DNA of 64,000 nucleotides. Source: Klenkia sesuvii (lineage in GTDB: Bacteria; Actinomycetota; Actinomycetes; Mycobacteriales; Geodermatophilaceae). Both the position numbers and the translations under genes were made by a program. Positions 1 to 7,812 of the stretch are shown one piece after another. Below the pieces are notes generated by a model. It did no database searches, was not told where the DNA came from, and saw only the letters and a list, made by a program, of their open reading frames with translations. The stretch lies in assembly GCF_037083825.1 (NCBI RefSeq), contig NZ_JBAPLU010000004.1, forward strand, positions 194,660-258,659, written 5' to 3'. Position 1 is the first letter of the stretch; the number at the start of each line of letters is the position of its first letter.

Positions 1-458
1 CTCTGCACGCGCGCGACGCCGGGCTGGGGCTCGACCCGGGGGTCGACCTGGGCCGGGCGGGTGCTCTGCACGCGCACCGGGCCACGGGCCCGGTCGGGCA
101 GCCGCGAGAGCACCGCGCGCGCGATGAGCGCCCGCGGGAGCTTGCGGGTCCCCGGCAGCAGGCACATCAACCCCAGCACGTCGCCGAGGAAGCCCGGCAG
201 GATCATCAGCGCCCCGCCGGCGGCCACCAGCCCGGCGTCGCCGAGCGCGGTGCCGGGGGCGCGGTGCTCCTGGGCCCGCAGGCGCAGCTCGGTCAGGGTC
301 TTGGTGCCCTGCCGGGCCAGCAGCACCCAGCCCAGCACGCTGGTGGCCAGCGCGGCCAGGATGGTCCAGCCCCAGCCGATGGCCGCGCCCAGGGCGATGA
401 ACACCACCACCTCGGCCAGGGCCCCCAGACCCAGGGCGGTGCGCAGTCGGCTCGTCAT
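1..458 (-). CDS. fxsA: FxsA family membrane protein (3' end outside window)
   Basis: The minus-strand frame from ATG 458 reads off the window start, so about 152 residues are visible and the C-terminus is missing. Two hydrophobic segments are seen at about residues 10-45. They are followed by the FxsA signature: a glycine-rich hydrophobic stretch reading GALMILPGFLGDVLGL and then a LLPGTRKLP motif. FxsA proteins are small inner-membrane proteins; the E. coli one suppresses F-exclusion of phage T7, and the normal role is unclear. The ATG overlaps the lnt stop codon in an ATGA arrangement, so the two genes are translationally coupled. Confidence 0.8.
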   Translation of the reverse strand, partial: MTSRLRTALGLGALAEVVVFIALGAAIGWGWTILAALATSVLGWVLLARQGTKTLTELRLRAQEHRAPGTALGDAGLVAAGGALMILPGFLGDVLGLMCLLPGTRKLPRALIARAVLSRLPDRARGPVRVQSTRPAQVDPRVEPQPGVARVQ

Positions 459-2131
459 GCTCGTCCCTTCGTCGTCCTGCCCAGCTCAACGCGCGAGGGG
501 CCCTGCGTGCTCCCGACCCGTCGGCCGCGCACCCCGGCGACCACGACGACCGCGACGGCGCCTCCGCCGAGCAGCGTCAGCGCGACCTCGGGCCAGGCGC
601 CCAGGCGGGCGGCGACGGTGGTCTGGTCGCGCTGGGCGACGTCCTCGACGAAGGTGGCAGGCACGAACAGGTCGGAGCTGCGCACCACCGAGCCGTCGGG
701 GGCGATGACCGCGCTGATGCCGCTGGTGGAGGCCACGACGACCGACCGGCCGAACTCGACGGCCCGCAGCCGGCTCATCGCCAGCTGCTGCGGGCTCTCG
801 TCGGAGAACCCGAACGTGGCGTTGTTGGTCTGGACGACGACCATGGTCGCCCCGCCGTCGACGACGTCCCGCACCAGGCCGTCGTAGGCCACCTCGAAGC
901 AGATGACGTCGCCGACGACCGACCCGGCCATCTCCAGGGTGCCCACCTCGGCGCCGGCGTGGAAGTCGGCCCGCACCAGGTCGACCTTGTCGCTGAAGAA
1001 CCGGAAGAAGGAGCGGTAGGGGACGTACTCGGCCATCGGCACGGGGTGCCGCTTGGTGTAGGTGTCCCCCGGCCCCGTCTCCGGGTCCCACACGATGGCG
1101 GTGTTGCTGATGAACCGCCCCGGGCCGCTCACCACGGCCCCGACCAGGATCGGCGCGTCGATCGCGCGTGCGGCGCGGTCGATGGCGGCCGCGGCGTCGT
1201 CGTTGAGGTAGGGGTCGATGTCGGAGCTGTTCTCCGGCCAGATGACCAGGTCGGGCTGGGCGACGTCGCCGGCGGCGACCCGACCGGCGAGGTCGACGGT
1301 CTGCTGCACGTGGTTGTCCAGCACGGCGCGGCGCTGCTCGTTGAAGTCCAGTCCGGCGCGGGGCACGTTGCCCTGCACGACGGCGACCGTACGGGTGGGC
1401 CCGCCCTCGGTCAGCGAGCCGCCGGCCAGGGGGACCGCCGCCAGCAGGCCGACCGCCGGGACGGCGAGGGCGGTGACGACGGCGAGCGCGGCGGCTCGCA
1501 GGGAGCCGGCCCGGCGCTGCGCGGCCGAGCTGTCGCGCCAGGCCCGGGCGAGGGCGAGGACGGCCGCGGCCAGCAGCGTCCCGGTGAGGGCGACGGCGAA
1601 GCTGACCAGCGGTGCGCCGCCGTAGGCCGCGAACGCGGTGAACGGGCCCTCGGCCTGGCTGAACGCCAGCCGCCCCCACGGGAAGCCGCCGAAGGGCCAG
1701 CGCCCGCGCAGGGCCTCGTCGGCCACCCACAGGCCGGCGGCCCACAGCGGCCAGGCCCGCAGCCGGGCGGTCAGCGCCAGCGCGCCGCCCAGCAGGGCCA
1801 GGTAGAGGGCCTCGGTGACCGACAACGCCAGCCAGGGGAACTCCCCGACGTAGATCCCGGTCCAGGACAGCAGGGGCACGAAGAACGCCAGCCCGTGCAC
1901 CAGCCCCAGCCACAGGCCGAGCCGGAAGCGCACCCCGCGGGTGGCCAGCGAGAGCGTCGCCGGGCCCAGGACGGCGAGACCGGACAGGTCCCAGGCGGGG
2001 AAGGCGAGGAACAGCAGCAGGCCGCCGGCCGCGGCCAGCAGCGTGCGCGCCAGCCACCGCCCGGGGCGTCGTCCGGGCTCGGCGGAGGCCGCTGCCGGGG
2101 CGTCGCGCTCGGCGGACTCGGTGACCGTCAC
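455..2131 (-). CDS. lnt: Apolipoprotein N-acyltransferase
   Basis: Lnt moves an acyl chain from phospholipid to the N-terminal cysteine of lipoproteins at the membrane. The N-terminal half has about six hydrophobic segments (residues 30-240). The C-terminal half is a carbon-nitrogen hydrolase domain with the expected Glu-Lys-Cys triad: E300 in IWPENSS, K360 in TKRHPVPMAEYVPYR, and C411 in GDVICFE. The protein is 558 aa from GTG 2131. The frame stays open upstream to 2350, but that extension is Arg/Pro-rich and looks like shadow sequence. Many actinobacteria fuse or pair Lnt with the polyprenol-mannose synthase Ppm1; no Ppm1 domain is present here. fxsA follows with a 4-nt overlap. Confidence 0.9.
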   Translation of the reverse strand: MTVTESAERDAPAAASAEPGRRPGRWLARTLLAAAGGLLLFLAFPAWDLSGLAVLGPATLSLATRGVRFRLGLWLGLVHGLAFFVPLLSWTGIYVGEFPWLALSVTEALYLALLGGALALTARLRAWPLWAAGLWVADEALRGRWPFGGFPWGRLAFSQAEGPFTAFAAYGGAPLVSFAVALTGTLLAAAVLALARAWRDSSAAQRRAGSLRAAALAVVTALAVPAVGLLAAVPLAGGSLTEGGPTRTVAVVQGNVPRAGLDFNEQRRAVLDNHVQQTVDLAGRVAAGDVAQPDLVIWPENSSDIDPYLNDDAAAAIDRAARAIDAPILVGAVVSGPGRFISNTAIVWDPETGPGDTYTKRHPVPMAEYVPYRSFFRFFSDKVDLVRADFHAGAEVGTLEMAGSVVGDVICFEVAYDGLVRDVVDGGATMVVVQTNNATFGFSDESPQQLAMSRLRAVEFGRSVVVASTSGISAVIAPDGSVVRSSDLFVPATFVEDVAQRDQTTVAARLGAWPEVALTLLGGGAVAVVVVAGVRGRRVGSTQGPSRVELGRTTKGRA

Positions 2132-2411
2132 GCGTCGAGCATCCCACCCGGGGTGGACCGGGGACGCCGGCGTCGGCTGCCCACCGGCGGCGGCACCCCG
2201 GCCTTCGGGCCGGCGGCCCGGTCGACTGGCTGTCACCGGGGCCGCCGTTGTCTGGTGGCGCGGGGTGCCGCCCGGCGGTCCCGTGCTGCTGGGACCGCAG
2301 CGGGACCGCAGCAGGGATCGCGAGGTGCGACGGGGTGACCCTAGGGACACCCGGCGGCCACGGACAGGTCATCGGGACGACTGCGGCAGGCCGTTACCTG
2401 ATCGTTACGTG
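2132..2411. other. Intergenic region between kal and lnt
   Basis: I see no credible gene in these 280 bases. The overlapping open frames have no recognisable motif. The region ends the lysine operon and must hold the lnt promoter. A short direct repeat (GGACCGCAGC twice, about 2296-2316) is visible. No terminator hairpin stands out. Confidence 0.5.
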
Positions 2412-2813
2412 TCACTCACGCTCAGTGGCGTCGACGAGGGGGACGACGAGCGTGGCGGTCGCCTCCACCACCCGCAGCGGCTCGGGGAGCACCGACGCCG
2501 CCGACGCCCCGCGCTCCGGGGTGGCCCGGGCGACCACGTCGGCCCAGCACCGCAGGGTGCGCGACCTGCTGCCCACCCGCACCACCTCGCAGGAGGCCTC
2601 CAGCACGTCCCCGGCCTGCACCGGTGCGAGGAAGCGGACGTCGGAGTACCCGGCGAGCAGGCCCTCGTCGCCGTCCCCCACGATCGCCACCTCGGTGGCC
2701 ACGTCGCCGAACAGGCCGAGGGTGTACGCGCCGTCGACGAGGGAGCCGCCGTAGTGGGCGTGCGCGTAGGGCACGTAACGGCGGTGGGTGACGGTCAGGC
2801 CGACGGTGCTCAC
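2412..2813 (-). CDS. kal: 3-aminobutyryl-CoA ammonia-lyase (hotdog fold)
   Basis: A 133-aa single-domain hotdog protein. It starts MSTVGLTVTHRRYVPYAHAHYGG and has the compact glycine-containing helix region typical of thioesterase/dehydratase hotdog proteins. In lysine fermentation Kal removes ammonia from L-3-aminobutyryl-CoA to give crotonyl-CoA. The assignment rests on fold, size and position as the last gene of a kdd-kamD-kamE operon; on sequence alone it could be another hotdog enzyme. The GTG start overlaps the kamE stop by four bases (GTGA), so it is translationally coupled. Confidence 0.8.
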   Translation of the reverse strand: MSTVGLTVTHRRYVPYAHAHYGGSLVDGAYTLGLFGDVATEVAIVGDGDEGLLAGYSDVRFLAPVQAGDVLEASCEVVRVGSRSRTLRCWADVVARATPERGASAASVLPEPLRVVEATATLVVPLVDATERE

Positions 2814-3607
2814 GCGGCGCTCTCCTCGGGCAACAGGGCGGGATCCGGGGTCGCGTCGGGCAACAGGGCGGGATCCGGGGTCGGGTCGGGCAACAGGGCG
2901 GAGACGAGGTAGGAGGCGACCTCGCCGGGGGTGGTGCCGCGGCCGAAGACCTTGTCGACGCCGAGGTCGCGGGCCATGGCCGGGTCGAAGCGCGGGCCGC
3001 CGACCACGAGCAGGGGGCGGTCCTCCCCCATCGCCTCGCGGAACGCGCCGGCCAGCTCGCGGGTGTTGCGCAGGTGTGCGTCCTTCTGGGTGACCACCTG
3101 GCTGACCAGGACGGCGTCGGCGCGGGCGGCACGGGCACGGCTGACCAGCTCGGGGACGGTGACCTGGGCGCCGAGGTTGGCGACGTCCATCTCGCGGTAG
3201 TGCTCCAGGCCCTTCTCCCCCGCGAAGCCCTTGAGGTTGAGGATCGCGTCGATGCCCACGGTGTGCGCGTCGGTGCCGATGCAGGCGCCCATGACCACGA
3301 GCTTGCGGTGCAGCCGCGCCCTGATCGCCCCGTTGACCTCGGTGGGGCTCAGCAGCGGGTAGGCGCGCTCCTCGACCTCGACCTCGTCGGTGTCGACCAG
3401 GTGGGTCACCGAGCCGTAGACGACGAAGAAGGTGAAGCCCTCCCCGATGCCGTGGCTGTGCACCACCATCGCCGGGTGGATGCCCATCTTGCCGGCCAGC
3501 TGCAGGGCGGCGCCCTCGGCACGGGGCCCCGGCGGCATCGGCAGGGTGAAGGAGGTCTGCACCATGCCGTCGCCGGTGGTGTCGCCGTAGGGCCGGATGA
3601 CGGTCAT
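2810..3607 (-). CDS. kamE: Lysine 5,6-aminomutase beta subunit
   Basis: This is the cobalamin-binding subunit of the adenosylcobalamin- and PLP-dependent enzyme that moves the terminal amino group of lysine or beta-lysine, giving 3,5-diaminohexanoate from beta-lysine. An N-terminal dimerisation domain precedes a Rossmann B12 domain with the DxHxxG base-off motif (DAHTVG, residues 113-118). A NLKG motif with Lys126 is probably the PLP lysine by family analogy. The B12 domain carries on through the LVVGGPRFD segment. ATG 3607 overlaps the kamD stop (ATGA). The last about 25 residues are a repeat (LLPDxTPDPA) encoded by a 30-bp tandem duplication, beyond the conserved domain. 265 aa. Confidence 0.93.
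   Translation of the reverse strand: MTVIRPYGDTTGDGMVQTSFTLPMPPGPRAEGAALQLAGKMGIHPAMVVHSHGIGEGFTFFVVYGSVTHLVDTDEVEVEERAYPLLSPTEVNGAIRARLHRKLVVMGACIGTDAHTVGIDAILNLKGFAGEKGLEHYREMDVANLGAQVTVPELVSRARAARADAVLVSQVVTQKDAHLRNTRELAGAFREAMGEDRPLLVVGGPRFDPAMARDLGVDKVFGRGTTPGEVASYLVSALLPDPTPDPALLPDATPDPALLPEESAA
2828..2900. repeat. 30-bp tandem repeat at the 3' end of kamE
   Basis: Two nearly identical 30-bp units (2828-2857 and 2858-2887) and a partial third. They keep the reading frame and encode repeats of LLPDxTPDPA at the KamE C-terminus. The change looks like recent in-frame slippage or duplication, with no evident effect on the catalytic domain. Confidence 0.9.
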
Positions 3608-5175
3608 GCCCGTCCCTCCATCAGTTCCGTGGCCGGGTCGAGGTGGCCCGGGGCCTTGACGACGACGCCGTCCAGGCCCTTGCCGCGGTCGGCCGGGCGC
3701 TTGGTGATGCCGAAGGTGCCCTGGGCGATCGAGGGCAGCAGGCCGTCGGCGGCGATGCGCTCCAGCAGCTCGACGGCCTCGCCCAGCACGGTGTGCGCAC
3801 GGGTGTCGAGGAACCCGCCCGGCGGCGGGGCGAGGTCCTCCTCCAGCCCGCCGGCGGCGTCGAGCACGTAGCGGACGTTGCGCAGCGCGAGGTCCCGGTC
3901 GGAGAGCCACGGGGTGACCACGGCCTCGGTCATCATGCCGACCAGCAGGATCGACTGGTCGGTGAGCAGCCCGGCCAGGTTGAAGAAGCCGTCGAGCAGG
4001 TAGCCGCCGAAGACGTCGCCGGTCATGTGCTTGGTCGGCGGCATCCACTTCAGCGGCGCGTCGGGGAACAGCGAGCGGGCCAGCATCGCGTGCGCCAGCT
4101 CCAGCCGGAACGACCCGGGGACCGTCGGGTTGATCTCGAAGGCGTGGCCCAGGCCCAGCTGCCAGTCCTCGAGCCCGGCCTCGCGGGCGAACCGCTCGTT
4201 GAGCAGCTGGCTGACGGTGACGGTGTGCGCCTCGTCGACGGCGTCGGCGGTGGTGAGGTAGTTGTCCTCGCCGGTGTTGATGATGATCCCGGCGCGGGCG
4301 TGCACCATGCGGCTGAACCGCTGGTCGACGAAGGTGCGGATCGGGTTGATGTCGCGGAAGAGGATCCCGTACATCGCGTCGTTGAGCATCATGTCCAACC
4401 GCTCCAGGCCGGCCAGCGCCGCGATCTCGGGCATGCACAGCCCCGAGGCGTAGTTGGTGAGCCGGACGTAGCGGCCGAGCTCGGCGCTGACGTCGTCCAG
4501 GGCGGCCCGCATGAGCCGGAAGTTCTCCTGGGTGGCGTAGGTGCCGGCGTACCCCGTGCGGGTGGCGCCCTCGGGCACGTAGTCCAGCAGCGACTGGCCG
4601 GTGGAGCGGATGACGGCGATGACGTCGGCGCCGGCCCGGGCGGCGGCCTGGGCCTGCGGGATGTCCTCGTGGATGTCGCCGGTGGCCACGATCAGGTAGA
4701 TCCAGGGACGGCGGGGCGGGTCGCCGTGGGTGGCCACCAGCTCCTCCCGCCGGCGGCGGGCGGCGTCCACCCGGCCCAGGCCGGCCCCGACCGCGGCCAG
4801 CGCGGCCTCCCGCGCGCGTTCCTCGTCGCCGCCGGCCGGGACCTCGAACCGGGCGGTGCCCGCGCCCACCTGCTCGGCCACGTCCTGCAGGCTGCCGGCG
4901 GAGCCGGACGCGACCGCGTGCCAGACCGGCAGCGCGACGCCGTGCTCGAGGCCCACCTGGTCGCGGACGACGTCCACCACGCGGTTGACCCAGGGGATCT
5001 CGCCCTCGCCGGTGACCGGGTCGGTGCCCTCGAGGCCGGCCAGCCGCAGCACGGCCCGCTCGACCGAGACGGTGGTGTGCTGTGCGGCGAGGTCGATGAC
5101 CGGCTGGGCCGCCTGCTCGGCCAGCGTGCGCGCACGGGCGACCAGGTGCGGGTCGAGGGTCAGGCGGGCGCTCAC
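3604..5175 (-). CDS. kamD: Lysine 5,6-aminomutase alpha subunit
   Basis: Catalytic TIM-barrel subunit of D-lysine/beta-lysine 5,6-aminomutase, 523 aa, the usual size. Recognisable blocks are PWIYLIVATGDIHEDIPQAQ, DVIAVIRSTGQSLLDYVPEGAT and INTGEDNYLTTADAV, then KWMPPTKHMTGD near the C-terminal third. The barrel binds PLP and the amino acid substrate; the B12 is supplied by KamE. GTG 5175 is chosen because it forms a GTGA overlap with the preceding amidohydrolase stop. Its own stop overlaps the kamE start, so the two subunits are made in step. Needs adenosylcobalamin. Confidence 0.95.
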   Translation of the reverse strand: MSARLTLDPHLVARARTLAEQAAQPVIDLAAQHTTVSVERAVLRLAGLEGTDPVTGEGEIPWVNRVVDVVRDQVGLEHGVALPVWHAVASGSAGSLQDVAEQVGAGTARFEVPAGGDEERAREAALAAVGAGLGRVDAARRRREELVATHGDPPRRPWIYLIVATGDIHEDIPQAQAAARAGADVIAVIRSTGQSLLDYVPEGATRTGYAGTYATQENFRLMRAALDDVSAELGRYVRLTNYASGLCMPEIAALAGLERLDMMLNDAMYGILFRDINPIRTFVDQRFSRMVHARAGIIINTGEDNYLTTADAVDEAHTVTVSQLLNERFAREAGLEDWQLGLGHAFEINPTVPGSFRLELAHAMLARSLFPDAPLKWMPPTKHMTGDVFGGYLLDGFFNLAGLLTDQSILLVGMMTEAVVTPWLSDRDLALRNVRYVLDAAGGLEEDLAPPPGGFLDTRAHTVLGEAVELLERIAADGLLPSIAQGTFGITKRPADRGKGLDGVVVKAPGHLDPATELMEGRA

Positions 5176-6686
5176 GGGTCTCCTCGGACGGCGTGGCCAC
5201 CGACGAGCAGGCCGGTGCAGGCGGGGCGGGCGCGCTGGGCCAGCACGCCGGACAGGGTCAGGTCGGTGGCCCACAGCGCCAGGTGGGCCGGTGCGCCGAC
5301 GGCCAGCGGGCCGTCGCGGTGCTCGGCGCGGGCGGCGTACCAGCCGCCGTGGGTGGCGGCGTCGTAGGCGTCGAAGGGGCGCATCCCGGCGCCGGGGGTG
5401 CGGTGGTCCACCGCGGCGTGCACCCCGCCCCACGGGTCGAGCGGGGTGACGGGGGCGTCGCTGCCCAGCGCGACGGCGACCCCGGCGTCGGAGAGGTCGG
5501 CCAGCGGGTTGCACCCCAGCGCGCGTTCGGCACCCAGCCGTTCGGCGTACATGCCGGCGTCCCCGCCCCAGGCGGCGTCGAAGGCCGGCTGCACGCTGGC
5601 GACCATCCCCAGGGAGCGCATCGCGGTGATGGCCGCGGGCGAGACCATCTCGACGTGCTCGAGCCGGTGCCGGCAGGCCCGGACGGCGGCGCGGCCCAGC
5701 TGGTCGGCCACCTGCGCGACCGCGGCGAGCACCTGGTCGACGGCGGCGTCGCCGATGACGTGGAACCCGGCCTGCACGCCCGCGACGGTGCAGGCGCGCA
5801 CGTGCTCGACGAGCTGCCCGGTCTCGAACCGCAGCGCGCCGGAGGTCTCCGGGCGGTCGGTGTAGGGCGTCGAGAGCGCGGCGGTGTGCGAGCCGAAGGC
5901 GCCGTCGCAGAACAGGTCGCCACCCGCGCCGGCCAGCCCGAGCTCGGCGACGACGTCGAGCCCGCCGCGCTCGGCCAGCTCGCCCCACCACCCCAGCACC
6001 TGCGGACCGGGCACCTCGCGGGCGAGGGCGAGCAGCCCGGCGAGGTCCTCGGCGCCGGACACCTCGGGGCCGGCCATCTCGTGGACGCAGCCGATGCCCA
6101 GGTCGGCGGCCGCGTCGAGGGTGGCGCGCTGCGCGGTGGCCCGCTGCACCGGGTCCACCGAGCCGTAGGCGACCTGCCGGGCGGCGTGGTGGGCGTCCAG
6201 GCGCAGCTGGCCGTCGGCGGCGAAGCCGGGCAGGTCGGTGATGCCGGGGATGCGGTCGAGCAGGGCGGTGGAGACGGTGGCCGAGTGCACGTCGACCCGG
6301 GCCAGGTAGGCCGGCCGGTCGCCGACGACGCCGTCCAGGTCGTGCCGGGTCAGCGCGCGGCCCTCGGGCCAGACGGTCTCGTCCCACCCGGTGCCCAGCA
6401 CCGTCCCGGTGGGCTGCGCGGCGACGTGGTCGGCGACGGCGGCCAGCGCCGACCGCAGGCTGTCCGCGCCGTGCAGGGCGAGGCCGGTGAGCGCCAGACC
6501 GGTGGCGGTGGCGTGCACGTGGGCGTCGACGAACGCCGGGGTGAGCAGGGCTCCCCCGCCGTCGCGGGTGCGGTCGGCGGCGGGTGCGTCGGCGGCCGGG
6601 CCGACCCAGGCGACGGCGCCGTCGACGACGTGCACCGCCCGCCCCGGCGCGTCGCCGACGGTGACCCCGGTGACGAGCAGGTTCAT
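5172..6686 (-). CDS. Amidohydrolase family protein (YtcJ-like) inside the lysine operon
   Basis: A 504-aa metal-dependent hydrolase of the amidohydrolase superfamily. Metal-site motifs are VDAHVHATATG (HxH, about residues 56-61), FHVIGDAAVDQ and CRHRLEHVEM (histidines of strands 5 and 6), and ALGSDAPVTPLDPW (final Asp). The YtcJ-type subgroup usually removes formyl or acyl groups from amines or opens cyclic amides. It is not a core enzyme of classical lysine fermentation, yet both ends are joined to neighbours by 4-nt overlaps (kdd upstream, kamD downstream). It should therefore act on something in the same pathway, perhaps an N-acyl or lactam form of a diamino acid. The substrate is unknown. 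Confidence 0.8.
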   Translation of the reverse strand: MNLLVTGVTVGDAPGRAVHVVDGAVAWVGPAADAPAADRTRDGGGALLTPAFVDAHVHATATGLALTGLALHGADSLRSALAAVADHVAAQPTGTVLGTGWDETVWPEGRALTRHDLDGVVGDRPAYLARVDVHSATVSTALLDRIPGITDLPGFAADGQLRLDAHHAARQVAYGSVDPVQRATAQRATLDAAADLGIGCVHEMAGPEVSGAEDLAGLLALAREVPGPQVLGWWGELAERGGLDVVAELGLAGAGGDLFCDGAFGSHTAALSTPYTDRPETSGALRFETGQLVEHVRACTVAGVQAGFHVIGDAAVDQVLAAVAQVADQLGRAAVRACRHRLEHVEMVSPAAITAMRSLGMVASVQPAFDAAWGGDAGMYAERLGAERALGCNPLADLSDAGVAVALGSDAPVTPLDPWGGVHAAVDHRTPGAGMRPFDAYDAATHGGWYAARAEHRDGPLAVGAPAHLALWATDLTLSGVLAQRARPACTGLLVGGHAVRGDP

Positions 6687-7705
6687 GCGTGCACGCGCGG
6701 GTCGACCAGTGCGCGCACCCCGGCGCTGCGCCGGTAGAGGTCCAGGGCCAGGGCGGCGTGCCCCGGCGTGTAGCCGTTCCCGATCAGCATCCGCACGTCC
6801 GCTGCCATCCCCTCCGCACCCAGGGCCGCCGCCGGGAACGACGTGGCCATCCCGAAGAAGACCACAGTGCCGCCGTCGGCCGTCGCCAGGACCGCGCCGT
6901 GCTCGGCCCCGGGGACGTCGACGCACACCACGGTGGTGTCGACCGGCTCCCCCACCGCTGCGGCGACGGCGAGCGGGTCGGTGGCGTCGGCCACGACGAC
7001 CTCGTGCGCCAGCCCCGCGCCGCGCAGCGCCGCGGCCTCCCGGTCGTCCCGGACCACGCCCACGACCCGTCGCGCGTGCGCGTCGCGGGCTGCGGCCGCC
7101 GACAGGCAACCGGACTTGCCCGCGGCCCCCAGCACCGCCACCGACGAGCCCCGTCGGACGACCCGCTCGACCAGGGCGGGGGCGCCGCAGACGTCCAGCA
7201 GGGCGAGGGCGACGACCTCCGGCAGGTCGTCGGGCAGCACGGCGGCGATGGACCGGGCGAACAGGACGGCGGTGCCCCGCGCCGGCACCTGCTCGCTGCG
7301 GCCGTCCCAGCGGGCGAGGCCGTCGGTGATCCGCAGCGGGGTCAGGGTCAGCGAGACCAGGGTGGCCACCCGCTGACCGACGGAGAGACCGAGCGGGGAG
7401 TCCTCCCCCACCTCGGCGACCCGGCCGATGAGCATGCCGCCCGACCCGGTGACGGGGTTCTGCATCTTGCCGCGCTCGGCGACGATCCCCAGCACCGCGG
7501 CGCGCACGGCGTCGCCGTCGCCGCCGTGGGCCTCGGTGAGCTGGCGGAAGGACGCCGCGTCGAGGTTGAGCCGCTCGACGTCGATGCGGACCTCGTCGCG
7601 CCCGGTGGGTGCGTCGGGGTCCAGCCGGTGGGCGGCCTGGGGCAGCACCCCGGCCGGTGCCAGCACCCGGTGCACCCCGAGCGCGCGCTGCACTGCCGTC
7701 GTCAC
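6683..7705 (-). CDS. kdd: L-erythro-3,5-diaminohexanoate dehydrogenase
   Basis: Kdd oxidatively deaminates 3,5-diaminohexanoate to 5-amino-3-oxohexanoate with NAD(P). The protein (340 aa) has an N-terminal domain with the conserved GKMQNPVTGSGGMLIG block and a Rossmann fold beginning AVLGAAGKSG. The end, RMLIGNGYTPGHAALALDLYR, is typical of the family. GTG 7705 is preferred over an upstream in-frame ATG because AGGAGG lies six bases before it. It is the first gene of a five-gene overlapping operon transcribed away from kamA. Confidence 0.92.
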   Translation of the reverse strand: MTTAVQRALGVHRVLAPAGVLPQAAHRLDPDAPTGRDEVRIDVERLNLDAASFRQLTEAHGGDGDAVRAAVLGIVAERGKMQNPVTGSGGMLIGRVAEVGEDSPLGLSVGQRVATLVSLTLTPLRITDGLARWDGRSEQVPARGTAVLFARSIAAVLPDDLPEVVALALLDVCGAPALVERVVRRGSSVAVLGAAGKSGCLSAAAARDAHARRVVGVVRDDREAAALRGAGLAHEVVVADATDPLAVAAAVGEPVDTTVVCVDVPGAEHGAVLATADGGTVVFFGMATSFPAAALGAEGMAADVRMLIGNGYTPGHAALALDLYRRSAGVRALVDPRVHA

Positions 7706-7812
7706 GTCGTCCCTCCTGGTCGCTGCTGGAGAAACTATCGCAGACATCACGTTTTGCCGAACGATCTCCCGTAGGGTGCGGGTGTCGCACTCAGAAGTCG
7801 TTGGAGGATGCC
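7706..7812. promoter_or_regulatory. Divergent kdd / kamA promoter region
   Basis: A clearly AT-richer patch between two divergent pathway genes. A candidate -10 for kdd is TAGTTT on the minus strand (7732-7737). A candidate -10 for kamA is TAGGGT on the plus strand (7772-7777). Between them sits a short dyad, CGTT-N6-AACG (7750-7763), placed where one regulator could control both directions. The kamA ribosome site is GGAGG at 7803-7807. Motif calls are by eye. Confidence 0.5.
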
